DNA of 47,572 nucleotides from Gammaproteobacteria bacterium (GTDB lineage Bacteria; Pseudomonadota; Gammaproteobacteria; Steroidobacterales; Steroidobacteraceae), in NCBI GenBank assembly GCA_009926865.1, contig RFOD01000017.1:1-47572 (forward strand), in the 5' to 3' direction. Position numbers and translations under genes: made by a program. This document shows positions 1-8,144 of the stretch, piece by piece. Every line of letters starts with the position of its first letter. Position 1 is the stretch's first letter. The notes beneath the pieces are model-generated. The model saw only the letters and a list, made by a program, of their open reading frames with translations, was not told the origin of the DNA and made no database searches.

Positions 1-1905
1 GTCGCGCAGGTGCGCGCAGCGACAAATGCGACGTTGGCCTCGATCAGCGGAGCTCGCGTGGATGTGAGCTCGACTGGTGGCAACGTTGAGGTGGGTGACA
101 TCACTGCAGAGAATGCGGTAATCAAAAGCACAGGTGGCAATGTCACGTTGAGCGCGGTCGATGCGGTTAGCCTTGTTGTCCGAGCACAAGCTGGTACAGC
201 TGGCGAGGGCGATATTCGACTGGATGGCCCGATTCAGTTACGTCGAGCTAATGTTAGCGCGACATCGACGGATGAGCCCCTATCTTTGGAGATTGAGGCG
301 GATCGTGATATCGAGATCAATGCCAGTGTCAGCTCAGATCGGGAAATGCGATTCGTTGCCGGCCGGAATTTCTCCAATAGTGGGCGCATTGAAGCCGGCG
401 CAACTACAGCGATTGGTGATATCGAAATCTTTGCCGAAGATGTGAGTATTTCCGCTCCGATCGTCGTATCTGAGGGTAGCGTGATATTTCATGCGATCGG
501 CTCTGGCGGAATCCATGTAGGCGATGGTTTGGACGCTTCGGAATCAACCTTAGCTCTTTCTCAAGAGGAGATTGACCAGCTTGAAGTCGCTACGCTCGGT
601 CTGCACGCTGGCGCCGGCGAGGCGAAGGACGCGGGCATTAGAGTTGGCGATCTGGCGCTTGATGGTGAGCGCATAAACGGAACGATATTAGCAACAGAAG
701 CTGATGGCATCGTGCGGATAGACGGTCGCGTCCAGGGTACGAATAATCCCGATTTTGAAGTGGGTTTCCAGGATTTGATTCCGGAGTCCATTGAAATTTC
801 GGGCGCGCTGGGAACGCTTGAGTCGCCAATGGGTCAAGTAAGACTTCGTGCTGCCAACGATATTTTAATCGGTAGTCAAGAATTCATTGATCTGGTGAAT
901 GAGTCCGCCGACCCGACTCTTATGGATCCAGCCATGCTTGCCGCAGATTTTGGGGGAATCACCCCAAATCAATTATTTGTGGTGAGCGGCCCAGCGCAGT
1001 TCGTGGCGGCGCGTGCCGTGTTGCAGCAGAATACTGGAGGAGTCGACGGCGCCGGTATCCGTATCGGTGAAGCTACCGGTGAAATTGCGAGCACATTTGG
1101 TGATGAGGTGGTGCCTCAGCGGATAGCCGTGTTTGGCGTGATTGTTGGCACTGATGGAGTTGTCAAAGAAGGCATTGACGTGGTGGATCTCGCAAGCTTG
1201 CTCCCAGCGGGCACCGAGACCAGTGAGCGACGCGAATTTAACTCCTGCGTCATCGGGGGTGGGGTTTGCTCTCGGGGTGGCACGGATGTGGTGCAGACGG
1301 TGACCTCGTCGACGCCGACATCCACGGAAACACCGCCGGTCGCGAATGATCCCGCGCCGAGCTCTGAACCTGCTCCTACGTCGGAACCTGCGTCTGAGCC
1401 AGCGCCAGCGTCTGAGCCAGCGCCAGCGTCTGAGCCAGCGTCTGAGCCCACCTCAGACGAGCCCGTTGCAGACGACGGAGCGCCCAGCGACGAGGCCGAT
1501 CAGCCCCCTGCCGAAGAGTCGTCACCAGAAGAGGCGGCTGCCGAGGAGGAGTCGACTGGCGAAGAGGCAGCGGCTGACGAAGAGGCCAGCGAGGAAGAAG
1601 CGTCAGAAGAGGAAGAGTCTGAGGAAGAGCAGTCTGAAGAGGAGGCCGCCGCAGAGGAAGAGGTAGCTGCCGAAGAAGAAGCCAACGACGAAGAAGAGGA
1701 AGCCGCGGAAGAGGCGGTCGCAGAGGTGGCAGCCGCTGAAACAGAGGACTCGGAGGAAGAACTGCGTCCGCTCGAGATTGATCCGGGCTCGCGAGATTTA
1801 TTGAAGAGCCAAGGCGGTGGTGAGGTGCGTGATCCGGGCGTGGGCACTGCCAATGAGGATTTGTGGCCACAGGGCGTGCCGCCGCAACCAGGAGTCTCGC
1901 CATGA
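1..1905 (+). CDS. Filamentous-haemagglutinin-like surface protein, C-terminal part (5' truncated by window)
   Basis: The reading frame is open from the first base, so the true start lies to the left; the GTG at 10 is only the first in-frame start-like codon. The visible 634 residues are rich in Gly, Asn, Asp and short beta-strand patterns (repeated 'STGGNV', 'GDI', 'IEI'), typical of the right-handed beta-helix of two-partner-secretion exoproteins. Near residue 415 is a short Cys pair, FNSCVIGGGVC, after which the sequence becomes low complexity: Pro/Ser/Glu/Ala repeats, then about 90 residues dominated by Glu and Ala. The end is Gly/Pro rich. The stop overlaps the start of the CHAT gene by 4 nt (ATGA), so the two are probably translationally coupled. 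No N-terminal secretion domain or transporter is visible, so the secretion route is inferred. Family assignment is by composition and repeat pattern. Confidence 0.7.
   Translation, partial: VAQVRAATNATLASISGARVDVSSTGGNVEVGDITAENAVIKSTGGNVTLSAVDAVSLVVRAQAGTAGEGDIRLDGPIQLRRANVSATSTDEPLSLEIEADRDIEINASVSSDREMRFVAGRNFSNSGRIEAGATTAIGDIEIFAEDVSISAPIVVSEGSVIFHAIGSGGIHVGDGLDASESTLALSQEEIDQLEVATLGLHAGAGEAKDAGIRVGDLALDGERINGTILATEADGIVRIDGRVQGTNNPDFEVGFQDLIPESIEISGALGTLESPMGQVRLRAANDILIGSQEFIDLVNESADPTLMDPAMLAADFGGITPNQLFVVSGPAQFVAARAVLQQNTGGVDGAGIRIGEATGEIASTFGDEVVPQRIAVFGVIVGTDGVVKEGIDVVDLASLLPAGTETSERREFNSCVIGGGVCSRGGTDVVQTVTSSTPTSTETPPVANDPAPSSEPAPTSEPASEPAPASEPAPASEPASEPTSDEPVADDGAPSDEADQPPAEESSPEEAAAEEESTGEEAAADEEASEEEASEEEESEEEQSEEEAAAEEEVAAEEEANDEEEEAAEEAVAEVAAAETEDSEEELRPLEIDPGSRDLLKSQGGGEVRDPGVGTANEDLWPQGVPPQPGVSP
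1390..1449 (+). repeat. 18-bp in-frame tandem repeat (Ala-Ser-Glu-Pro-Ala-Pro)
   Basis: Two identical 18-bp units (GCGTCTGAGCCAGCGCCA) at 1390-1407 and 1408-1425 are followed by two 12-bp partial units at 1426-1437 and 1438-1449. They encode the ASEPAP repeats of the haemagglutinin-like protein. The array keeps the frame and probably varies in copy number by slippage. Confidence 0.85.
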
Positions 1906-4900
1906 TTTTTTATACGCAAGTAAAGCGATATTCTTTGGCGCTATCTTTGGTTGGTGTCGCCTGTATCTATTTGTTGGGATCGTCAGCCGAGGCTCGCTCT
2001 TTGCCGATCACGGGGCCGGTGTTCAACATTGGTCAGGATCCGACGGGTAAAGCGTGTAGCGCTCGGCGTCTGTATGGCGACCCCTTGCTCAAAGACGCGC
2101 GCTTGGATCTTGCCTATGACATCAACTGCAAGCGTGCGGGGACTGTGGGGCGGGTGTATCTGCTCGGCAGTCGCGAGGCAAATATCGCTTTGCAGGAGTG
2201 GCGAGATGCGATTGCGCCTCGATGTGTGGGTCCCCAACCGCAGGAATGGTCGCCAGAGGGGTTGCGGCCTGAAGTCGGTTTGTTTTGTGCGGGCGGCACA
2301 GCAGTAGGTAGTCAACCTGCCACCGTTTTACTGGCAGCGAGCAGCGATCTCGGTTTATTTGCGGGTGACTCACCGCCCGCTTCGGCGCCCGTCGTTGAGC
2401 GGGCCATGCGTATTCTGGGTGGATTGGAATCGCCACCGGAAGATGCGCGCGCGCGAGGGCCGCGCAGCGCGTTGTTAACCAATCTTGAATCGGTTTTGGG
2501 TGATGATCTGGCGGGCGGTGGTTTTGGTGATTTCTCAAGTCTGCGCGCTGCCGCTTTCGAGAATAACTCCATGTGGCTCTTTGGCTCTGCAGAGTTGCAA
2601 TTCGCGGATGCGCTGCGCTTACACACACAACTTTGGCCGGATGATTTCGCCGGTCGAGCGGACTTACAGTCAGAGCGGGCGATCAATCTGGCTAATCAGC
2701 GTCGCTTTGCCGAGGCAGAGCGAGTATTAGTTGAAGCCGCCGCGAGTGCCGACAAGTCAGGGCAAATTTTCTTGCAAGCTAAGGTAGCTGCCTACTCAGC
2801 TCTGGCCGCATTGAATGCTAATGACATGCCGCGTGTGGCTGAGCGTGCGAGTCGTGCGCAGACGCTATTGACGGCATGGCGCAACACAGATGAACGCGAG
2901 TCGTTGCAAGCAGATCCCAATGTGGCGCGTCTCCCAGTATCCGTCAGGGTATCGATTCTTGAGGCGCAAATGCTGCGAGCCCAGGCCATTGCCGCCTCAA
3001 AATTACAAAATGCGCAAACGGGTCGTGCGGGACTCGCGCAAGCAGCACAGGCCGCCTCGACCGTCGATCCACGCGCAGGGAGCTGGTTACAGTCAGGTCT
3101 CGCACAGGATCAGGCTGCCTTGGAGATTGCCGATGGACGCCCTGAGGAGGCAGAGCGATTACTGCAAGAGGCGCTCGCAAAATATCGCCGGAATGCTCGT
3201 GGTACGCGTATCGAAGCTAATTTATTGATGGATTTAGCGCGCGCGGTTCAGGCGAGTGGGCGTCGAGACGAAGCATTAGCGATTTACGGCCAGGCTTTTC
3301 AGATCTATCGCGATCAGACCGAGAACAGGGGGGTGTCGCCGCGTCGCGCGATGTCATACCTGCAGGCGCTAGCGGACGGATCCCGCGGCGCTTTGGATGA
3401 AGACTTGGCTAAATCTTTGTTCATGGCCTTTGAAACATTGGCATCGCCCGCTGTCGCCCAGACAGCGGCGGCGACCGCTGTACGACTCTTGGCGGGACCT
3501 CGGGGCGGATTTATTCGTGCCTGGCAGGACTCTGATCGCGCGCTCAGACGAGCATTGACTCGCTTATCGAACCTACCGGCTGATACGCCATTGGAAGAGC
3601 GACGCGCTGCGGAAGTAGATGTTGCAGAGTGGCGTACGCGTACAGCTGAACTCGAGCAGCAGGTGAGTCTCGCCTTTCCAAAATTTGGTTTGCTGACCTT
3701 GCAGCCGGTGGACTTAGGCACGCTACAGGCATCTCTCGGTGGTGGTGAGCGGATGTTACGTCTCGCGTTGGGTGATAACGCGGGGATAGCGCTTTTGATT
3801 GATCAAAAGTCGGTAAGGACTTTTGATATCTCCATCGGTGAATCACGCGCGGCAGAGCTTGTCGCTCGAATTAAAGACACAGTCCGTAACCCGGACGGAG
3901 AATTTGATCGCTCAGCAGCGCGCGAATTGTTTGATGGGTTATTTGCGAATGCGCCGGCGGATTTCCTAGCTAAAGGTGCTCCGCAACGGCTCATTATCGA
4001 AACGAGCGGAGCGCTAGCGAGTTTGCCGTTTGGAATCCTGATTGAACCTCGTCAAGTTGCTTCGGGGGAAGCTTGGTTCGCGCGTCGGTTTGCGTTGATG
4101 GCCGTACCGAGCATGCGCGCGTTCGTAACGGCACGCGAGGCGGGTCGATCGCAAGGATCGGTTGAGTTCGTCGGCTTTGGAGACTTTTTACCGCTGCAAT
4201 CTCAGCAAAACGCGGATGAGATCGCTCGCGCTGTGATCAGCGCCAGGCGTTTGCCGACCCTTTGCGAGGCGCCGATCAAGGCGGCTTTGGCACGATTACC
4301 AGCGTTGCAGGGAACGGCTAAAGAGCTCAACGCGGTTCGTCGCGTGCTGGGGGGTGATCGAGCCACGGTGCGAACCCGCGAGCGTTTTACCGACAGAGCA
4401 GTGCTGCGTTCACAGGCGGTGCGCGATGCGCGAGTGCTGATGTTCTCGACTCATGGCGTGTTCGCAACGGATTTCCCAGACGCGCAAGACTGTTTGCCGG
4501 ATGCGGCCTTGCTCGCATCCGCGGTCGATCCGCAATCTGGGTTATTCCTTGATTCCGCTAAGGTGCTTGATTTGCAGCTCGATGCGGATCTGGTTGTGTT
4601 GTCCGCCTGCGATACGGGTAACCCGCAACCTGTCGCGCCAGGTGAGTCGGGTTTACCGTCTGGTGGTGATGCGTTAAGCGGTTTAGCGCGCTCATTTTTC
4701 TATGCGGGTGCGCGCAGTGTCATGGTCTCGCATTGGGTGCTACCCGACGAAGATACCGTCGCAGTCATGCGTAAATTCTTTGAGCGGGTCAAGGTGGGTG
4801 ATGCTGCGCCAGAGGCGTTACGCGCGGCACAGCTAGCGCAAATCGCATCGGGTGCCGATGATCCGCTGCAATGGGCCGCATTAACCGTCGTGGGTGCCCC

Positions 4901-4913
4901 CCCTGCTCGCTAG
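1902..4913 (+). CDS. Exported TPR-CHAT (caspase-like) domain protein
   Basis: The start is the ATG at 1902, preceded by AGGAG; upstream in-frame codons lie inside the neighbouring gene. The product has 1003 residues. Residues 1-32 look like a Sec signal peptide (basic KR, then a hydrophobic stretch, ending SSAEARS). The middle (about 245-475) is helical with TPR-like units such as RRFAEAERVLVEA, PEEAERLLQEALAKY and RRDEALAIYGQAF. The C-terminal third (from about 620) is a CHAT domain: the catalytic His is in FSTHG (H851) and the catalytic Cys in LSACDTG (C903), followed by the usual GEAFLSGGDALSGLARSFF-like region (here starting at ESGLPSGG). CHAT proteins are caspase-relative peptidases, most known ones being cytoplasmic; the signal peptide suggests this one acts outside the cytoplasm. 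The overlap with the adhesin gene suggests a shared job, perhaps processing or anchoring of that surface protein; this is inference. Confidence 0.85.
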   Translation: MIFYTQVKRYSLALSLVGVACIYLLGSSAEARSLPITGPVFNIGQDPTGKACSARRLYGDPLLKDARLDLAYDINCKRAGTVGRVYLLGSREANIALQEWRDAIAPRCVGPQPQEWSPEGLRPEVGLFCAGGTAVGSQPATVLLAASSDLGLFAGDSPPASAPVVERAMRILGGLESPPEDARARGPRSALLTNLESVLGDDLAGGGFGDFSSLRAAAFENNSMWLFGSAELQFADALRLHTQLWPDDFAGRADLQSERAINLANQRRFAEAERVLVEAAASADKSGQIFLQAKVAAYSALAALNANDMPRVAERASRAQTLLTAWRNTDERESLQADPNVARLPVSVRVSILEAQMLRAQAIAASKLQNAQTGRAGLAQAAQAASTVDPRAGSWLQSGLAQDQAALEIADGRPEEAERLLQEALAKYRRNARGTRIEANLLMDLARAVQASGRRDEALAIYGQAFQIYRDQTENRGVSPRRAMSYLQALADGSRGALDEDLAKSLFMAFETLASPAVAQTAAATAVRLLAGPRGGFIRAWQDSDRALRRALTRLSNLPADTPLEERRAAEVDVAEWRTRTAELEQQVSLAFPKFGLLTLQPVDLGTLQASLGGGERMLRLALGDNAGIALLIDQKSVRTFDISIGESRAAELVARIKDTVRNPDGEFDRSAARELFDGLFANAPADFLAKGAPQRLIIETSGALASLPFGILIEPRQVASGEAWFARRFALMAVPSMRAFVTAREAGRSQGSVEFVGFGDFLPLQSQQNADEIARAVISARRLPTLCEAPIKAALARLPALQGTAKELNAVRRVLGGDRATVRTRERFTDRAVLRSQAVRDARVLMFSTHGVFATDFPDAQDCLPDAALLASAVDPQSGLFLDSAKVLDLQLDADLVVLSACDTGNPQPVAPGESGLPSGGDALSGLARSFFYAGARSVMVSHWVLPDEDTVAVMRKFFERVKVGDAAPEALRAAQLAQIASGADDPLQWAALTVVGAPPAR

Positions 4914-4996
4914 CGCCGTCGGCTTGAGGGTCGCTGACACCATTGAGATGAACTGGTAACCTCTAAGTTGAAGTGACGGCTGGGGAGGTACTACGC

Positions 4997-5524
4997 GTGC
5001 GACAGGTAATCAAAATCGGAGTGTTGCTCTTGGGTGGCGTAGGGCTCCCCGTGATGGCGAACGATTACATTGTGGCGCGCTCATCAGATCCAGCGATCGA
5101 GCGCGGCAGCGCTTGGGCGGCTGGATCTTCTCTGGCGTTGGGCGCCGGGCAGAGCGTCACGATGGTGACGACGGGTGGTGATGTCCTCAGTCTTGAGGGT
5201 GCGGACGGGGGTATTGTGTTGCCCGCTCGCGCTGCCGGTGGCAGTGCCTCGGCCGAGGCGCTCCAAGCGCTGATTAAGCGACCGATGCCACGTCGAAGCT
5301 TCGGAGCGATGAGAGGCCCGGGCGATTGCCCATCTGCTGAAGACCTCAAAACCTTGGATGAAATCCTAGCGGCGGCTGCCCGCGAGGGCTGTGATCGCAA
5401 TGCGCGTGTGGCACTTGAGAATTACCTGTCGGCGGATGAAGCGGAGGCGGAGAGTACGAGCTCAGAGGCCGTGTCTGAGTCGAATTCAGAGTCGTCAGAG
5501 TCAGACGAGAAAGATCGCGCCTAA
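4997..5524 (+). CDS. Small exported protein of unknown function, third gene of the adhesin-CHAT group
   Basis: I chose the GTG at 4997 because GGGGAGG (4982-4988) sits 8 nt upstream and the N-terminus becomes a clean signal peptide (RQVIKIGVLLLGGVGLPVMA, cleavage before NDYIV). An earlier GTG at 4973 adds 8 residues. The 175-residue product has a beta-rich part with regularly spaced Gly (GSSLALGAGQSVTMV, GGDVLSL), loosely like the small beta-barrel of FecR-type proteins, then a segment with two Cys about 22 residues apart (GDCPSAEDL ... EGCDRN) that could form a disulphide, and a Ser/Glu-rich tail. It follows the CHAT gene in the same direction after 83 nt. Its last 24 nt overlap convergently with the end of mgtE. 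No function is recognised. Confidence 0.7.
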   Translation: MRQVIKIGVLLLGGVGLPVMANDYIVARSSDPAIERGSAWAAGSSLALGAGQSVTMVTTGGDVLSLEGADGGIVLPARAAGGSASAEALQALIKRPMPRRSFGAMRGPGDCPSAEDLKTLDEILAAAAREGCDRNARVALENYLSADEAEAESTSSEAVSESNSESSESDEKDRA

Positions 5525-6850
5525 TCCGAGTAGCGTCGCGAACCCAATCACGTCGGTGAATGTGGTCAAGATCACGCCTGCAGACAGGGCAGGATCGATG
5601 TCGAGTCTGCGTAGCGCGAGTGGCACGAGCACACCGACTGCGGCGGCAGCCAATAAATTGATAGCCATCGCGGCTGCCAAGATCGTCGCAATCATCCAAG
5701 TATCAAACCAGAACACGGCAATGGCGCCAACGACGGTCGCCCAGATCAGACCGTTCAGTCCGCCTACCGCAATTTCTTTGAGTAATAACCATCGCGCATT
5801 AGACCATTGCACCTGACCTAAGGCGAGTCCGCGAATAATGAGTGTGACCGTTTGAGTGCCCGCGATACCACCCATCGAGGCGACGATTGGCATGAGTGCA
5901 GCCAGTACAGCCACTTTCTCAATAGTGCCTTCAAAATTTTTGACCACGGCCGCCGCGATGAAAGCGGTCACCAGGTTGACGCCCAGCCAGAGTAATCGTC
6001 GCCGGGTCGAGGTCACTACGCCGGCAAAGAGGTCTTCCTCGTCTTGTAGGCCAGCCATTGAGAGCACGGAATGCTCGGCTTCCTCGCGGATGACGTCCAC
6101 CACGTCATCGACCGTCACACGACCCAGAAGTTGGCCTTGCGGACTGACAACAGCAGCCGAGACCAGATCGCGATCTTGGAAAAGTTCCGCTACTTCATGC
6201 GCGGAGGTGGTGGGTTCAATACGCGCAGCATCCGGATCGAGTGATTCGCCAACGAGATCTTCAGGATCACCCGTGATGATGCGCGCCAAGGAAATGCTTC
6301 CGAGGTAACGATCATGTCGATCGACCACAAACAGACTATCGGTTCGCTCTGGGAGCTCGCCGCGCATACGCAGATAGCGCAACACCACCTCGAGCGAGAC
6401 GTCAGGACGCACGCTCACGGTGTCGGTATTCATCAACCCGCCAGCCGAATCCTCCGGCCAGGCGAGCACGTTACGCAGTCGCTCGCGATCGCGCTGGTCC
6501 ATCGAGCGCAGCACCTGGCGGGTGACAGCTTCAGGTAGATCGCCAATTAAGTCCGCCAAATCATCGAGTTCGAGGCTCTCGGCAGCTGCGACCAGCTCTT
6601 CGGCCTCCATCTCTTGGATGAACTCTTGGCGGATATTTTCATTGAGCTCGATGAGGACATCGCCCTCAAGCTCGGGGTCAATCAACTCCCATACCAATTC
6701 GCGTTGGCGACGTGGCATGGATTCCAGCAAGAGTGCGATTTCAGCGGGATGCAGCGTTGAGACCATACGCTGCGCTTGCCGCAGCGTGCCCGTCTGCAGA
6801 GCCTCGCGTAAGGCGGCAAGGCGAGTATCTTTGAGGCTTTCGTTGCTCAT
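5501..6850 (-). CDS. mgtE: Magnesium transporter MgtE
   Basis: 449 residues, the usual length for MgtE, a Mg2+-gated inner-membrane Mg2+ channel. Order of parts: an N-terminal helical superhelix domain (about 1-130, many acidic residues and repeated 'L..LP' turns), a CBS-domain pair (about 135-260, including DSLFVVDRHDRYLG and SAAVVSPQGQLLG), a connecting helix, and a C-terminal membrane domain with about five hydrophobic segments. The family motifs PIVASMGGIAGTQT and TTFTDVIGF are present; the Asp of the latter lines the ion pore in known structures. The start codon overlaps the rapZ stop by 1 nt (TAATG read on the - strand), making it the last gene of the kdsD-to-mgtE operon. No Mg2+ riboswitch leader is possible in this position. 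Confidence 0.95.
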   Translation of the reverse strand: MSNESLKDTRLAALREALQTGTLRQAQRMVSTLHPAEIALLLESMPRRQRELVWELIDPELEGDVLIELNENIRQEFIQEMEAEELVAAAESLELDDLADLIGDLPEAVTRQVLRSMDQRDRERLRNVLAWPEDSAGGLMNTDTVSVRPDVSLEVVLRYLRMRGELPERTDSLFVVDRHDRYLGSISLARIITGDPEDLVGESLDPDAARIEPTTSAHEVAELFQDRDLVSAAVVSPQGQLLGRVTVDDVVDVIREEAEHSVLSMAGLQDEEDLFAGVVTSTRRRLLWLGVNLVTAFIAAAVVKNFEGTIEKVAVLAALMPIVASMGGIAGTQTVTLIIRGLALGQVQWSNARWLLLKEIAVGGLNGLIWATVVGAIAVFWFDTWMIATILAAAMAINLLAAAAVGVLVPLALRRLDIDPALSAGVILTTFTDVIGFATLLGLGAIFLV

Positions 6851-7770
6851 TATTTGCCCGCGGAGGGTTTGGCTGCCTGACCAGCATCTGTCGTGCGGCT
6901 TACCGAGGTGCCGACCAGCGATTGATGTCGATGCGCTAGCGCAGGGTGGTCTTTGCGTAAACGAGTAGCCAAGCGCTCAACGAGATAAACCGAGCGATGT
7001 TGTCCGCCCGTGCAGCCGATACCGATGGTGAGGTATCGCCGATGCGCCGCCTCGTGCTCGGCAATCCGCTTGCCGATGAATTGCTCAAGTTCCATGAGCA
7101 TGTTAGCGACAGACGTTTGTGCATCGAGATATTCAATCACCGGGGCATCAAGTCCGCTGAGTGGCCGCAAAGCGATTGTCCAGTAAGGATTAGGTAGAGT
7201 CCTTGCATCAAAGATAAAATCGCAATCGCCCGGTACACCGTGCTTAAAACCAAAGGACACGAGCGTGATCGAGAGCGATTGACTACGTCTTTGGTCAATG
7301 CGCTGGACGACTAGTTCACGTAAGTCATGCACACCCATGTGTGTTGTGTCGATGGTTAAATCGGTCGCTTGCATGAGCGGTTCGAGTAGGGCCTGCTCCT
7401 CGCGGATCGCTTCTTGTAGGGTGAGACCCGGACGCGAGAGCGGATGTCGTCGCTTGGTTTCGCCGTACCGTCTTAGTAACTCCGTTTCCTCCGCTAGCAC
7501 GAACAGCATTTCGCAGCGCAGACCGCTGCGGCGTAACTGATCAATCGTTTCTGGGATACGGCTGAGGCCAATCGCGCTATCGCGCGCGTCGATACCGATC
7601 GCGACGTTATTCAAAGTACGTTCATTTTGTAGCCGCAAGGCGTGCGCGACAAACGGCTCGAGCATTGAGGCAGGTAGGTTATCGATGCAGTAATGACCGA
7701 GATCTTCGAGCGCATGTAAGACTACGCTCTTTCCCGCTCCCGATAAGCCGCTGACGACAATGATTCGCAT
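6850..7770 (-). CDS. rapZ: RNase adapter protein RapZ
   Basis: RapZ binds the small RNA GlmZ and presents it to RNase E, tuning GlmS and thus amino-sugar supply in enterics; in other lineages its targets are less clear. The ATG at 7770 gives the canonical N-terminus MRIIVVSGLSGAGKS with the Walker A at residues 8-15; the open frame extends 31 codons further upstream into hpf and is rejected. Other family marks are the Asp/Pro-rich FDARTLPNPYW and the C-terminal GCTGGQHRSVY. The protein has 306 residues, about 20 more than E. coli because of a Ser/Thr/Ala/Lys-rich tail. In familiar operons ptsN lies just upstream and ptsH-like genes downstream; neither is here, and mgtE starts within the rapZ stop codon. 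Confidence 0.95.
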   Translation of the reverse strand: MRIIVVSGLSGAGKSVVLHALEDLGHYCIDNLPASMLEPFVAHALRLQNERTLNNVAIGIDARDSAIGLSRIPETIDQLRRSGLRCEMLFVLAEETELLRRYGETKRRHPLSRPGLTLQEAIREEQALLEPLMQATDLTIDTTHMGVHDLRELVVQRIDQRRSQSLSITLVSFGFKHGVPGDCDFIFDARTLPNPYWTIALRPLSGLDAPVIEYLDAQTSVANMLMELEQFIGKRIAEHEAAHRRYLTIGIGCTGGQHRSVYLVERLATRLRKDHPALAHRHQSLVGTSVSRTTDAGQAAKPSAGK

Positions 7771-7795
7771 CGATGATGTCCGTGGGCGCTGGCGA

Positions 7796-8113
7796 TCATT
7801 GCCGGGCCTTGCGGCCCTCTGTGGCGTGATGGTCCGTATCGATTTCTTTGCGTTTTTTAACAAGTCGGTCGAGTTTATCCGCTAAGGCATCAATGGCCGC
7901 ATACATATCTGCTGCTTCCGCGTTCGCGTGAATATCGCTCCCCGGTACACGCAAGGTCGCCTCAGCAATATGCCGCAGCTTTTCGACCGACAGTACGTAA
8001 TGCACATCGATCATTTGGTCGTAGTGTCTCAGAATACGATCCATTTTTTTGTTCACGTAGGTGCGAAGCGGCTCAGTTACCTCAATATGGTGCCCGGTAA
8101 TCGATATCTGCAT
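7796..8113 (-). CDS. hpf: Ribosome hibernation promoting factor, short form
   Basis: 105 residues starting MQISITGHHIEVTEP, the classic N-terminus of HPF/YfiA proteins, which bind the 30S decoding region in stationary phase and promote inactive ribosome dimers. The ATG at 8113 has a strong AAGGAG upstream (read on the - strand); an in-frame start nine codons earlier is less likely. The product is the short form without the C-terminal dimerisation domain. The tail is basic and polar (KKRKEIDTDHHATEGRKARQ). It lies 31 nt after rpoN and 25 nt before rapZ, the standard rpoN-hpf pairing. Confidence 0.95.
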   Translation of the reverse strand: MQISITGHHIEVTEPLRTYVNKKMDRILRHYDQMIDVHYVLSVEKLRHIAEATLRVPGSDIHANAEAADMYAAIDALADKLDRLVKKRKEIDTDHHATEGRKARQ

Positions 8114-8144
8114 GACATTCTCCTTACAAAAACTGATCAACGTG

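Noticed and set aside
1390-1449. Possible CRISPR-like array
   Set aside because: The repeats are contiguous, in frame and without spacers; no cas genes are nearby.
1376-1903. Frames on the - strand opposite the adhesin tail
   Set aside because: Low-complexity Ser/Ala or Leu/Pro translations caused by the Glu/Ala-coding repeats of the + strand gene.
6851-7000. Mg2+ riboswitch upstream of mgtE
   Set aside because: mgtE starts within the stop codon of rapZ, so there is no leader; no such fold was seen.
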